From the NCBI RefSeq assembly GCF_003255815.1, contig NC_037674.1, positions 22,184,286-22,248,285 on the forward strand: a DNA stretch of 64,000 nt, read 5' to 3'. Each line of letters opens with the position of its first letter. Positions within the stretch are counted from its first letter, which is position 1. Of the stretch, positions 32,216 through 44,325 are shown piece by piece. Below the pieces are notes generated by a model. That model saw nothing but the letters and a program-made list of their open reading frames with translations, made no database searches and was not told the DNA's origin. Made by a program: the position numbers and the translations under genes. The stretch comes from Theropithecus gelada. Its lineage: Eukaryota > Chordata > Mammalia > Primates > Cercopithecidae.

Positions 32216-32822
32216 ATAGGAATTACATTGAATCTGTAGATTGCATTGGGCACTATGGTCATTTTTAACAATATTGTTTCTTCTGATGGATGAACATGGG
32301 ATTTTTTTTTCATTTGTCTTATCTATTATTTCTTTCATCCATGTTTTGTAGTTATCCCTGTAAATATCTTTCACCTCTTTGGTTAAATGTTCTCCTATTC
32401 CATTGTAAATGGGACTGAGTTCTTGATTTGGTTCTCAGTTCTCAGCTATATGTATTATTGATGTGTAGAAATGCTACTGATTTCTGTGCACTGAGTTTGT
32501 ATCCTGAAATTTTACTTATGTAAATTATCAAATCCAGGAGTCTTTTAGAGATGTCTTTAGATGTCTTTTCTAGGTATAGGATCCAATCATCAGGAGCTGA
32601 ACAATGAGTACACATGGACATATAGAGTGGAGTAACAGACACTGGAGATTCTGAAAGGTAAGAGAGTTGGAGGAGGGTGAGGGACCAAATACTACCTATT
32701 GGGTATAATGTATGCTATTGGGGTGATGGGTATACTAAATGCCCAGACTTCACTAAGCAATATATCCATGTAACAGAACTGCATTTGTACCCTCTAAGCT
32801 CTAACAATTTTTTTTAAAAAAG
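32216..32822 (+). mobile_element. Short L1 with inverted 5' part
   Basis: The left part (32216-32594) is L1 ORF2 reverse-transcriptase sequence reading on the minus strand. It covers about codons 704-830 of the intact copy in this window. The right part (32595-32822) is the ORF2 end and 3' UTR on the plus strand, ending in an A-rich tail. The two parts meet head to head, as in twin priming. About 440 codons are missing between them, more than usual. It is flanked by related GAAAGATA and GAAAGACATA sequences and sits in the old L1M. Confidence 0.75.
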
Positions 32823-35160
32823 GAAAGACATACAGAAAGGCAAAATCAGTAGACTAAACTTCTGTATGAAGAAACTAGGAAAAGAAAAGAAAACTAAACC
32901 TAGAACAAGTAGAAAAAAAGGAAATAAAAAAAATACTAGATTAGAAATTAATAAAATAAAAAACAGGAAAACAATAGAGAAATACCAAACTTTGGCCTTA
33001 AAAGGGGTTAATGAAATTGACAAACTTCAGTTAGATTGAACAAGGGAGAGAAAATTCAAAATAATAACATTATGAATGAAAGAGCAGACATCCTGACTAA
33101 ATTTATAGAAATAAAAAGGATTATAACGGCATAGTATGAACCATCATATGACAAGTTTAGTAAGTTAGATGAAATAGGTAAGTTCCTAGAATAACACGAA
33201 CTATGAAAGTTGGTTTAATAAGAAATAGAAAATCTGAATAAACTTATAAGAATGAGTTGAATTAATTTAAAAACTTTCCACAAAGAAAAGCCCAAAGCCA
33301 GGTGGCTTAATTTGTAAATTCTATCAAATGTTTAAATATTGATACCTAATTTTTGCAAACTAAAATAAAAAAAAGAGAGGAGAAAAGAATATTTCATGCA
33401 TAATTTTATGAGGTCAGCATCACCCTAATACCATGAATGAACAAATATATCACAAAACAAGAAACTACAGAGCAGTATCTCTTAGGAATATAGACTTTAA
33501 AACCCTAATGAAATATTAGCACATCAAAAACAGTAATATATACATAATTTACATATAAGTAAGTAATATATTCCATGAGTATGTGTGATTTATCCCACTA
33601 CTGCTGAACGGTTTAACATCTGAAAATCAATGTAATAAAAAAATTAAAACAATAAGTGACAAAAGCACATGATAATCCCAATAGACACAGAGAGAGCGCT
33701 TGATAAAATTTAAAGTCGTTCTATGATAAAAGCACTCAAGGAACTAGGAATAGAAATAAACACCCTCAGCCTGAAAAAGGGCATCTTAAAAAATTGGCAT
33801 CTAACACTAACAGTATATTCCATGGTGTAAGACTGAATGCTTTCCACCTAAGATGAAGAACAACTATTTCCACTAAAATCAGTTTTATTCAACCTTGTAG
33901 TAGAGGTTCTACCCAGAGCTATTAAGCAAGAAAAATAAATAGAAGATATCCAGATGGAAAGAGAGAAGTTAAATTGCATCTATTCACAGATGATATGAAC
34001 TCTTATCTAGAAAGTCTTAAATGGAATCATTGTTTTTTTTCAAGGGAAAATCAACTATCAGACTGAGAAACAAGTTCATGAGGCTGCAGGATACAAGATC
34101 AATCTACAAAAATTGATTTCTGTATACTAGCAATAAATAACCCTAAAATAAAATGAAAAATATAAAATAGCATCAAAAATAATAAAATATTTATGAATAT
34201 ATTTACCAGAAGTGCAAGATTTTTGCTATAAAAGTTACAAAAAACTGATGAAAATAATTAAAGACCTAAATAGATGCAATAATATCCCATGTTTATGAAT
34301 CAGAAGAGAACATTCTGAAAATGGTGATGCTCCTCCAATTAATCTACACATGAAATGCAATCACTATCACAATCTCAGCTGGATTTTTTTGCAGTAATTG
34401 ACTAATTGAACCTAAAATTTATATGAAAATACATGGGTCCCAGAATAGCTAAGACAATCTTGAAAAAGACGAAAATGATGGAGGAGTCACATTTCCCAAT
34501 TTCCAAACTTACTACAAAGCTACAGTAATCAAGACTGATTCATACTGACATAAGGATAGACATGTAGATTATTGGAATAGAATTCAGAGTCCAAAAATAA
34601 ACCTTTACATTTATAGCCAATTGATTTTGACAAATGTTGCCAGTACAATTGGATATCTAAATACAAAATAATGAAATTAGACATCATACCTCAAACCACA
34701 TACAAAAATTAACTTAAATGGATTTACACCAAAAAATAAGAGCTAAAACTATTAAATTCTTAGAAGAAACATAAATGTAAATCTTTGTTCTCTTGGGTTA
34801 GGCAATAGTGTCTTATAAGTGACACCCAAAGCACAAGAAACAAAGAAAAATAAATTAGACTTCATCAAAATTAAGAACTTTTGTTTTAATGGATACCAGA
34901 AATAAAATATTTATAAATTACATATTTGATAAAGGACTTACATCCAGAATATATAATGAATTCTTACAATAAATATATAAAGAACTCAACAATAAAAATA
35001 CAAAAGACCAATTTTTTTGAATAGCCAAGGTTTTGAAGACATATGTCTTTAAAGAATGTATACAAATGGCCCACACTCTCATGAAAAGATACTCAATATC
35101 TTTAGTCATCAAAGAAATACAAATCAAATGAAAATGAGATACTACCATGATATAGAGAAG

Positions 35161-36539
35161 GCTTAACTTTGGCAACTGCCTAACTCCCACTTTCATAGTG
35201 TTTCCTTCCCCTCCTGATCCAATCCTTCATTTAGTCTACAAAATATAGTTCAGAAAGGCAACAGAATTGTACAAATGCAGAGGGCACCATTTACATTACA
35301 TTATATTGTAACAAGGCTCCCTGGATTAGTGCAATGTCTCAGTATTGCCTCTATATGTATGAAATTAGAACAATGAGAAAACCTTAATGGATAGCGGCAT
35401 CAAATTCTGCTGACCTGATAACATCTAATTCCTCTGGAGGAGCACATGTGTCGATGGAAGTTGCCAATTTCAACATCTGGATTGTGTTGAAGACATGGTG
35501 AGGAATCTAAAGGTCATTGGTTTCCTTTTGTCCAGGACATAATATTTCTATGGTAATATCTAGTGATATTTTGACCATAGAACTAATGATTAAGTTATAA
35601 CTTTATTCAGGCAAATATCTTTCTACATAGCTAGCCAGGAACCAGTCATTTCATAGGGTTACTTCTAGAGGTGGCTAAATTCATTAAGTTTGATTCTACT
35701 ACTTTCACAAACAGAACATGGCTTCTGCCTTACAATTCACCAAATATACTAATTCCTTTATTATAGCAGCTGTGGATGAAATATCAGCTGGAGAAGAGTT
35801 TGATCTCAGCAACCTGTAATATTAAGGTAGTAGCCATAATGATGTCAGTGAGATTCATCAGTAGAGCTTGCTTGGAGGCATTTATCTCTTGGACCCCAAT
35901 CACACATGAGGGAATTTTGCTGGGAGAGTTTGGTCCATTTTATTTAACTGGATTCCTGGTGATGTGTAGCATAACTTCCCTGAAAATAAAACTATAAAAA
36001 TTCACATCTCATTATTTTCCCTTCTCTCTAAGTTCTAGAGTTTTGTTTGTTTGTTTAACATCTTCTTAGTGTTCATTAGAAATCCTGGAATTTCTTAAAG
36101 CTTACAGAAGACAATTACATCTTTTAAATATATACAAAACGAATGGAGATGATGGAAAGAATTGTACTACATAGAAGCATTCCTAAGACTTTCAGCCGAT
36201 ACAGGGTTGGGGCTTAGGATTCTGGGTACTTAAAAGTCCCTAGAAATTAAAGTGTTTGAAATATTAACATGTTATATCTATCATACCTAGGTGGTTTTAA
36301 ATCATCCAGTCACAATGTGTTAATATAATCCATTAGTAAATTTCTGTTAGGACATGTGCTTTATCATTGGGAAGGCTGGCCTTTAAATAATTCCCCACCA
36401 CTCTACACCAGGCATGAGTGAATTATATTTCAGCATAGGGGATATTTTTTAATGTAAAAGTATTTTATGTTACTGGATGGCTGGTGAACTTTTGAGACAT
36501 GGAGATTATCAGAATTCCAAATATCATTTCTGTCCCTTC
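35161..36539. other. Unassigned sequence
   Basis: No recognised repeat or gene. A 73-codon frame (35776-35997, plus) has no family signature. Confidence 0.4.
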
Positions 36540-36745
36540 AAACTGTTGACCTAAGGTAAGTCATTCAATCTGTTAGACTTCAGTGATCTCATCTTCAGAA
36601 CAGGGTAGGGTATACATACCTCACAGGATCATTTCAAGGCTTAAATAAGATAATGTATCTAATGTATGCGAAAACAACTAGCAGAGTAACTTACACATGA
36701 AAGGGCATAATAGAAGCTAGTTAAATATTAATAAATAGTAGTTTC
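36540..36745 (+). repeat. MIR SINE
   Basis: Sense MIR landmarks: 'gacctaaggtaagtcattca', 'cagtgatctcatcttcagaa', 'tacctcacaggatcatttca' and 'aggcttaaataagataatgt'. Confidence 0.7.
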
Positions 36746-37002
36746 AAACATTCATCCAACAGTGTTGGTCAAATGTCAATGAGATATTTGATAAATAAAA
36801 ATTGACTTTGGATTGAGGAATGTAATTGATTGCTCATGAAGGTTTTTTGAAGGACTAAGATTAATTGTTAATAGAAGTATCTCACATCAGCACATAGAGA
36901 GCAAATGAAGACTTAAGTGACTAAAATATTTCAGACTTCAAACCCATTCTTAGTTCTGGAGTCTGAGCTTTTCATATCCATTTTCTTTATTATAGAATTG
37001 CA

Positions 37003-37225
37003 ATACACAGTGGTTAAGAGCTTGAGCTCTAAAATCAGACCTCAAGGAATCAAGTCAAGGCTCTGTCTCTTTCTAGCTGTTTGACCTTAGGCAATTACTG
37101 TGATTCAAGGTTTGCATTGGTACGGCACTACTACTAATAGAGCAATCTCCTAGGGTTGCTGTGAGGGTTAAATACATTAATTCATGTTAAGCCTGGAACA
37201 TTGTAAGCTCTTGTTGACTTGTTGA
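37003..37225 (+). repeat. MIR SINE
   Basis: A well-preserved MIR: 'cacagtggttaagagcttga', 'tttctagctgtttgacctta' and 'gggttgctgtgagggttaaa', with a tail 'agcctggaacattgtaagct'. About 255 bases before it lies another MIR in the same orientation. Confidence 0.85.
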
Positions 37226-39429
37226 CTGCTTTTGCTTTTACTGCATGAACTTACTTAGGCCTCCTCCTCATTTAGCTATCAAAATATAGAGTAAGTACTA
37301 AAAAGCACTATTTTAACTACCTAAAAGCTGTTTAGTTTGACTGTTTGAATATTTTGCTTTTAATCTCCTTCGATGAAGGCTTTAAACATTATTGCAGCTT
37401 TGGAAGGCATTATTTTTTCTTTTTTGAAAACAATTACAATTTTTCTCTCTTTTTTTGTAATTCACGAAGATTTCCAAATCTCTTGAGAAAATTTCTCACA
37501 TTTTTAATCAGAAACAGCGTGGGGGGAGGGAACATGAATCTTTAACAGGTTGTGAGACAACTTTGTAAAGAACAGATTCTCTAACAATGGGAACAAAACA
37601 CTGTAATAGACAACCAGAGTGTCTTCTTTCATTTTTTGACCTTTAATTGAAAGATTGAAGATAAGTAGTTCCTGTGAGACAGCAAAAGGCTGATTCACTT
37701 ACCCTGTAGCCTAAAGTAGAAAAGCTTCCTGGAAGCTTTACTATATATTATGAATCACCCTCTTGTCACTCTAAGAAGTTCATAGCTAAGTAAAATGCTA
37801 GAAATGGATTGATGGTGCTGTGACAGGCACTAGAACTGGAGGAAGAGGTGAAAGGCCTCTAGATAATACATCTGGGTTTCCCTCAAGGCATTTTTTTCTG
37901 TAAAGCTGATGTTTCTGACCTAAGGCTGTCCTGTCTCACTGTATCAGGAATGATTGCTCTGTAAAATTTTTCACTATTTTAGGGCATACCAGTCTGTATG
38001 GTAAGGTTCTGAAAAGCCAAGTACATTTTATTGTCCTTTCAATTTAAATATTCCTGTGCCTTTTGGAATTATCTGGAGAGCAGAGGCATCCAAAAATCAA
38101 CCCTAAAGCACTGCTGGTCTTTGTTAAGGAGGTCATTGAAAATTTCATAATAATCCAAGTCTGTTAAAGAAACGACTGAAAGGAGAAAAGACTGGATTCA
38201 AGGCACTATTTGACATGTCACTTTAACAACTTACACAATCACATATCATTTTTTTGTTGCCTTTCCTCCAAGCCAATGAAACTTACGTGTCTCTTTGTAC
38301 AGTATTTAACTATAATTCAGACATAATTGTTGCTAGTCCTTTATAGATTTTAAAGCTTTCATTTAAGAAAGGCCTACTTAAATGTGGCATGGTTGACAGA
38401 CTCCTCATCATGCAAATTAAGGGATCATTTGTTCCCTCCCCCAAATTTTCCTTGAATATTCTGAACTCATATACTATGCAAGGCATTATGATAAACACCA
38501 TATACCGAGTGATACAGGAATTAAGGAGTGCATCTAGGTGATCAAAGATAATCAAAGATGTATGCAAATTATATAATATAAAGTAGCTTAAGGTTGGTAC
38601 GATGTGAAGGTACAAAAAATTTCAGTGGGATCTACATAAGGGACAGTTCAATTGTGGAGAATTCTGGAGAGCTTCCTGGATCTTGAATACTATGAGAGAA
38701 CTGGAAGAGATAAGGACAGAAAGAGAAAGAGAGAGAATCCTAGGTCTATGGATCTTAAGATGACATTATATAGAGGAAGAAAAATGCAATCTGGTTTTTG
38801 GAAGTGTGAGCAACCCCACACAGGCTTAAAGGTGGAATAAGAGAACTAAAGTAGGCAATAACTTTAGAGAAAAGGGTTAAGTAAGGGCAATGGTCTGCTG
38901 TATCTGTGAAACAAACAAACAAACAAAAAATACATGTTGGGGCCTAAAATCACTAGCCTAAAGGGAAGAGTCGAGCTGGGAACTTCTGAGGGCAAACCTG
39001 CCTCCCATTCTATTCAGTCATTCCTCTACTCCCTGAGATAAATGCAGATGTGATTGCCTCATTTGGAAAGGCTAATCAGAAACTCAGAAGAATACAACCA
39101 TTTGTCTCTCACCAACTTGTGACCTGGAAGCCACCTCCCTGTTTCCAGTTTCTTTCTGGAAGTACCAGTGTACATCTTATATATATTGATTAGTGTCTCT
39201 TGTCTCCCTAAACCATATGAAACAAAGCTGTGCCCGACCACCTTGGGCACATGTCATCAGGACCTCCTGAGGCTATGCCATGGGTGCATGTCCTTAACTT
39301 TAGCAAAATGAACTTCCTAAATTGACCCTGACCTGTCTCAGATATTTGGGGTTCACATATTTAACATTAAACATGCTATTCAGCCATATTTAGCCATATG
39401 AACCATACGAGAGAGGCCACATGTTGTAA
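37226..39429. other. Unassigned sequence
   Basis: No gene or major repeat over about 2.2 kb. A short (AAAC)n tract is at 38909-38930. The frame at 38310-38615 (minus, 101 codons) has no family signature. Confidence 0.4.
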
Positions 39430-39607
39430 TAAAAATTGCTTGGGTTATGTTATTAGATAGACATAAGGGGTCTAATGTGGAAAACTAAATCGTCCCACTA
39501 CTTACTAGTCACTGATTCCCCATACTTGCATGATGTTAATCAATTTACTTAATCTCTCTGAGCCTCAGTTATCTCAATTATAAAATGAGAATCATGCCTC
39601 ATTGAAA
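39430..39607 (+). repeat. MIR SINE, split by an LTR
   Basis: MIR landmarks ('atcaatttacttaatctctc', 'gagcctcagttatctcaatt', 'taaaatgagaatcatgcctc') run directly into the left end of an ERV LTR. The sequence after that LTR (from 40413, 'tcattttaacagttgcc') may be its continuation. Confidence 0.7.
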
Positions 39608-40412
39608 TGACAGAGTTCCCTGAGCCCCCTCACAGGATGTGTGACAGGGTACGTGTAGCTCATCACTTTGGCTGCCATGTGCACTCAAACCCCTTACGGG
39701 AGGCGCAACACACAGAAAGGCAGGTGCAGAAGCTGAGGCAAGCATCCCCAGGGTCCGCCCATCATGGCAGCCTCCAGGGATGGGAGCCTGTGACTCCCGA
39801 AGCCCAAGTGGGCATGTGTTACAGTGTGCTCTATTAGCCTTGCTGTTCATGGACAGCTTAAGTGTTAGCCAGCTCAGTGCCCTCTTGGTACCCAGGTCCT
39901 TGTCTGGCGACCAAGAAGAATCAGATAACACACGAATTGAAAGGATGAATACAGGGGTTTTATTGAGTGGTGGAGGTGACTCTCAGCGCGGGGGTGTGGG
40001 GTGTATGTGTGGCGGGGATGGATGGCTTTCAGGGGGAGCTGGAAGGGAAATGGAGTGGGAAGACTATCTTCCCCCGGAGTTGGGCCATCCATTGGCCAAT
40101 CTCTCCAACCATCCCCAGCTGAACACTTCTTGGCGTACAGATGCTCCTCTTCTCTCTGCTGCACTGTTCTGCTCTTCTGCTCTTCTGTTAGTCCTCTCAT
40201 CTTCATGTCTGCTTGTCTGCTTGTGAAGCCTGGGGTTGGGGTTTATATAGGTACAGGATAGAGGGGCATGATGGGCCAAAAGTCAACTTTTGGATGTGAA
40301 AACAGGAATGCCTGTTCTCATTTAGGGCCAGGGGCTTCCAGGCTTGAGGGTAGGCCTTTGCCAGAGAACCACCCTCTTCGACCCAGTATTTTCCTGTTTC
40401 CTGTCCCTATCA
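39608..40412 (-). mobile_element. Class I ERV solo LTR (about 805 bp)
   Basis: Bounded by TG and CA. Reading on the minus strand it has a TATA box (TATATAAAC, plus 40240-40248), then AATAAAA (plus 39958-39964) about 275 bases downstream, the U3-R-U5 order of a gammaretrovirus-type LTR. U5 contains ACTGTAACACATGCCCACTT, shared with the LTR at 63254. No internal viral sequence flanks it, so it is a solo LTR left after recombination. TCATT occurs at 39599-39603 and right after the element, but four bases separate the left copy from it. The family name is not certain; HUERS-P3/LTR9-like is one possibility. Frames inside (for example 39780-40226 and 39874-40206) are LTR artefacts. Confidence 0.75.
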
Positions 40413-40584
40413 TCATTTTAACAGTTGCCTAAAGTTTATAGGTAATATATATGAAATACATGAAATATGGTTGGCAATATTTAGTCATATATCATGTATG
40501 ATTAATAACAATAAGCATTCACACTAGAGTTTATTATTTTATAGAAATATATCAAGTTGTTGTTTTCTATAAAATTATTATGTT

Positions 40585-40725
40585 CATAAGAATTTAAGCT
40601 CCTTCAGGACACGGACTGTTATTGTATTTGCTGCTATATCCTTAGTAATGAGAACATTTCCTGGAGTATAACAGTTGATCACTCAATATTTGTTAAATTA
40701 ATGATTGAGTAATAACCAGGCTCAA
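40585..40725 (+). repeat. L2 LINE 3' end
   Basis: It has 'aatttaagctccttcaggac', 'ttgctgctatatccttagta' and 'cactcaatatttgttaaatt', the typical decayed L2 terminus. Confidence 0.75.
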
Positions 40726-41159
40726 TTTATTAGGAGTGATTATATTCATCACTGTCAAAATAAAACTTTAGGAAGACTAAACCGGAAGTTCTATGTAGGA
40801 AGGATTAAAGTGAGAAGAAGTAGGGACTTTTATCAGGATACTGTCACAGGAACCTAGATGAGAATGAATATATGATTGTTCTAAAAACAGAATTAAGGGG
40901 AAATATTCAAGAGACATTATGGTGGATGAATGACATGCAGGAATTTAGCAAATGGTCATATAAAGTTGGGATGAAGAAGGGGCTGTAAAGGGATAGGCTG
41001 TCTCAATGTCAATGAAGGAGTCCATGATGCTCAAGGTTTTGAGCCTCAGTCTTTAGAAGGATATTGATCTTAATTTACCGAAATGAGAATGTCAGGAGAA
41101 AGAGCTTATTTGCAAAGGAAGGCAAGCAAGTCAATTCAAAATGGCATATATGTAGATAT
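40726..41159. other. Unassigned sequence
   Basis: Nothing recognised between the L2 and MIR relics. Confidence 0.4.
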
Positions 41160-41395
41160 ATACTTATTCTCTGTTTTCTAAGTGAGATGCTGTGTAAAGA
41201 GCTTCATATTCATTATCACTTAAAGTCCTTCTCAATGTACCCACCTCAATATGAGGTGGGTATAATGATTACCTACATTTTACACAAGAGGAGACCAAAG
41301 CATACATTACAGTGACTGAATAACATTTCCAGGTCACATAGAAAGGATGTTGGGATTGCTTGTAGGTTGTCTCAACTCCAGAGATTCTAACCAAA
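41160..41395 (-). repeat. MIR SINE, antisense
   Basis: Antisense MIR order: 'gctgtgtaaagagcttcata', 'caatatgaggtgggtataat', 'acattttacacaagaggaga', 'catttccaggtcacatagaa', ending in 'caactccagagattctaacc'. Confidence 0.65.
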
Positions 41396-44084
41396 AGGCT
41401 CCTTGCATAGCTTGGGTTTGCGACGCTGTTGGGACATCAGGGAGAGGAAGGAATATAAGTAGTCCAAGAACTCAAGTGAAAGATTTGTCCTATCACCTTT
41501 GTAATAGGTGTATGTGTCCTGATGAGTTTTTATTTTTAATAAATTCCTTTCTAATTATTTTTGGAAATGATTACACCATAGAATCCCTTGCCAAATATCC
41601 CATATTTATTTGCTCAATTACACATACTTATTTAATTCTAAGCAGGGGCTTGCAAAAATAAGATTCAGTTAACATCTGCAGTAGATGTGGTAGAGGCCCC
41701 AGCAGAGAAAGAGACAGTAATGGGAGGAATCCTACGTGATACTGACCTTTCCCCCAGGCTGAAAGTGACAACACTCACCTGATATTTTACCATCAGTTTT
41801 TTGGGTTCTTATTTTCCACATGAATTTCCTCAGAAACTATTAGATATATAATCATCTCAATTCTCAGTGGTCAATTTTCAATTTTAAAATATAAATGGTG
41901 GAAGCGGTTTTTACGTTGCACTTAGTTGATTCATGAGATGAACATTAATAAATGTCCTTGAGAATACACCTTCTGTCTCCTATTTATCCAATCAAGCAAC
42001 TCATTATCATTCTAGTGACGTTTACAACTCTAGCAACATTTCTGATTTATCAGAACCTTCCTCTTTGCTTACATTTTTGCTATGATGTTATATCCCAACA
42101 AATGCTTAATTGTTAATCAAATTCATTTTTAGGGCATGGTGTTTTCAGTATCAAGCTGGATGCTGCTGTCCAGGCCTGAATATCACCTAACAAATTGATG
42201 GAAATGTGATTTCAGGAGCCTGATGACTAAAGAAATAATTTACAGTTGATTTTACTAGACAAGAAGTAGTTCTGTGTTCCATAATCTACAGTGACACTAA
42301 AGTAGTCTCTATTAAGCTACAAGGCCTTGTGGGACAAACATTTTTTTTTAAATGGATTTTGCATTATTCCCTTAATGAGTAGACAAAGTTAGTCTAACAC
42401 ACACTATGGGGTTGTGTCTGGAATATGTCTTAAGTCAGGAGCTCAATTAAAAAACTATTATTGTTAGACATTCAGTAGACTTGAATATGAGGCTTGTTGC
42501 CAATACAAAAGCTTTTTTTTTTGTATAGTTATATGCAATTTTGCCTTTCTCTTTTTAATCTCATGATTTTTTGAGATTTTTGATTTGTATCAGAGTAAAA
42601 ACAAAGGCATGCCTTCTTCAACTCTGTATCCTTCACAGCCTGTAGACAGATGCCTGACCCTGACATATCCTCAGTGAATGTTTATTAAATTTGGTGGAAG
42701 CTGAGATTCTGAAATAATTTAAACAAGAGAGCACAGAAGCTATGTTTAAAACATACACGATGATCTGTCCTCAGGTGATCCTTAAATGATCTTGTCATTT
42801 AAGAACACTTGGCTCTGGTGCAAATCAACACTGAAGTAATTTGGTTGGCAGGCAATATTCTCATGTTCCTTGACTCAACAGGACCTGAAAATTGCCAGCA
42901 CAGAGGAAGATGTCAGCATGAGGCAAGACTATTGAGCAGGGAGCACACATATATTGAGGAGTGCTAGTGAGGAAAGTCAGGATTCACTTCTTGGGAGTCA
43001 TGTTTTTCATTTGTTTTCCTACCAGAAACTTACCAAATATCATGACCCTAGCCTTCTGCTGGAACTTTGAAATGTGGCGAGAGAGACCCTAAACTGAGTT
43101 TGCTAAACAATTTCTTTTCTGGAAAATTTTAATGACTTTAATAATGACAGCAATAGTTTCTTTCAGTAGTCAAGAAAAGGGGGGTACAAGGGAAGATCTT
43201 TTAGAGCAATGGATTTGATGCAAGGTAGTAACAAGTCCCCAAGTGTCTTTGAAGCTTTTCTTTGACTGCCATGTTAAAGAGGTTCATCTTGACCCCTTAC
43301 CAACTACCTCCTAGGTGCAGAAAGCATAAAGCATATTACACAGCCTGAGTATGGTGCCAAAGTGCAGTGGAGGCATGTGGGTGTTTAGGGGCTAGATTGT
43401 TATTACTCCAGCAACTACACAGTTATTGGAGGAGGTGCCCTTTTCCTTAGGATTAATTGGATGTATATCACAATGGAGGTGGTGGATGAGTTAGAATCTT
43501 GATGCTTTTTCTAGCTTAGTGAAAGCTTGGTTTGTCCTGGAAAATGGAACTGAACATTAAAAAGGCTTTCTCATCTTTGAAAAGCTTTTTTTCCTCTCTT
43601 TTTCAGTAAATGGCAGAGCTACTAAGCAGAACTGACATTCCAAATGGGTGGTGACAGTAATAGCCCATAAAAAAAAATAAGGTAAAAATCTCTATTTGAA
43701 CTCCATTCATTTGGAATTTATTATTACATCAAGACAGACCAGACATAAGTTTACTTTTAGAAAGGGTTACTACTCAAAAATGCAATAATATACAACAAAA
43801 TGTTATCATAGATGGCTCTCACCAATTTAGGTTCCTTTTCAACTATCTTAATCAGAACATTTGCCAACAATTAACACAAACTTTAAATAAACACAAAACA
43901 TAAAAAATAGAGGTGATGTTGATATAATTATTAATATGTCAGAATGTTCCCCATTAAAAGGTCGATTATTTTTTATTAATACCCATGTTGGTACCAATTA
44001 TTTTAAAGATAGTATCATAGAGAAGGGATTTGTATCAATTACTTAGAAGGAAGGTACTTGGTGCCAATCTGTATGAAAACGATT
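41396..44084. other. Unassigned sequence with a short L2 tail
   Basis: About 2.7 kb without a gene. The 42605-42700 stretch ('gtatccttcacagcctgtag', 'cagtgaatgtttattaaatt') looks like an L2 3' tail. The rest is unrecognised. Confidence 0.4.
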
Positions 44085-44325
44085 GACATTTATTGAATAC
44101 CTAATATATGCCAGCACTATGCCTACATTATTGAATTTAATTATTACAACAAAGATAGCAGGTGGGTACATTTTTATTATGTTTTATAGACTAAGATACC
44201 ATAGCTTAAAAAGTTAAAAGCAATTTGCCCAAGGCCAAATGGCCAACATGTGGCTGAGACAAGGCTGGGAGCCAGGTCTGTCTAATACTGAATCATGTGC
44301 CTTTAACTCCTTTGACACAGTGATT
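44085..44325 (-). repeat. MIR SINE, antisense
   Basis: Clear order: 'acatttattgaatacctaat', 'atgccagcactatgcctaca', 'caatttgcccaaggccaaat' and 'gggagccaggtctgtctaat'. Confidence 0.8.

Larger units (their letters stand above)
27230..35160 (+). mobile_element. Old composite L1M hosting four later insertions
   Basis: A decayed L1M in sense orientation. A probable 5' UTR (27230 to about 28150, uncertain) precedes ORF1-type sequence (28150-29560, with 'ccaagaattgtatgctcag' and 'cacttccagataaacaaa' landmarks). ORF2-type sequence follows, from the endonuclease region (about 31050-31980) through the reverse transcriptase region (about 33400-34150, degraded 'tattcacagatgatatg' FADD region near 33980) to about 35160. 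It is interrupted by an L1PA 3' end, a MER2 with microsatellite, an AluY and an inverted L1. All frames are broken. Confidence 0.65.

Noticed and set aside
39599..40279. Several 70-148-codon frames on both strands
   Set aside because: All lie in the non-coding LTR. None matches a retroviral protein, and open frames are expected by chance in this less AT-rich sequence.
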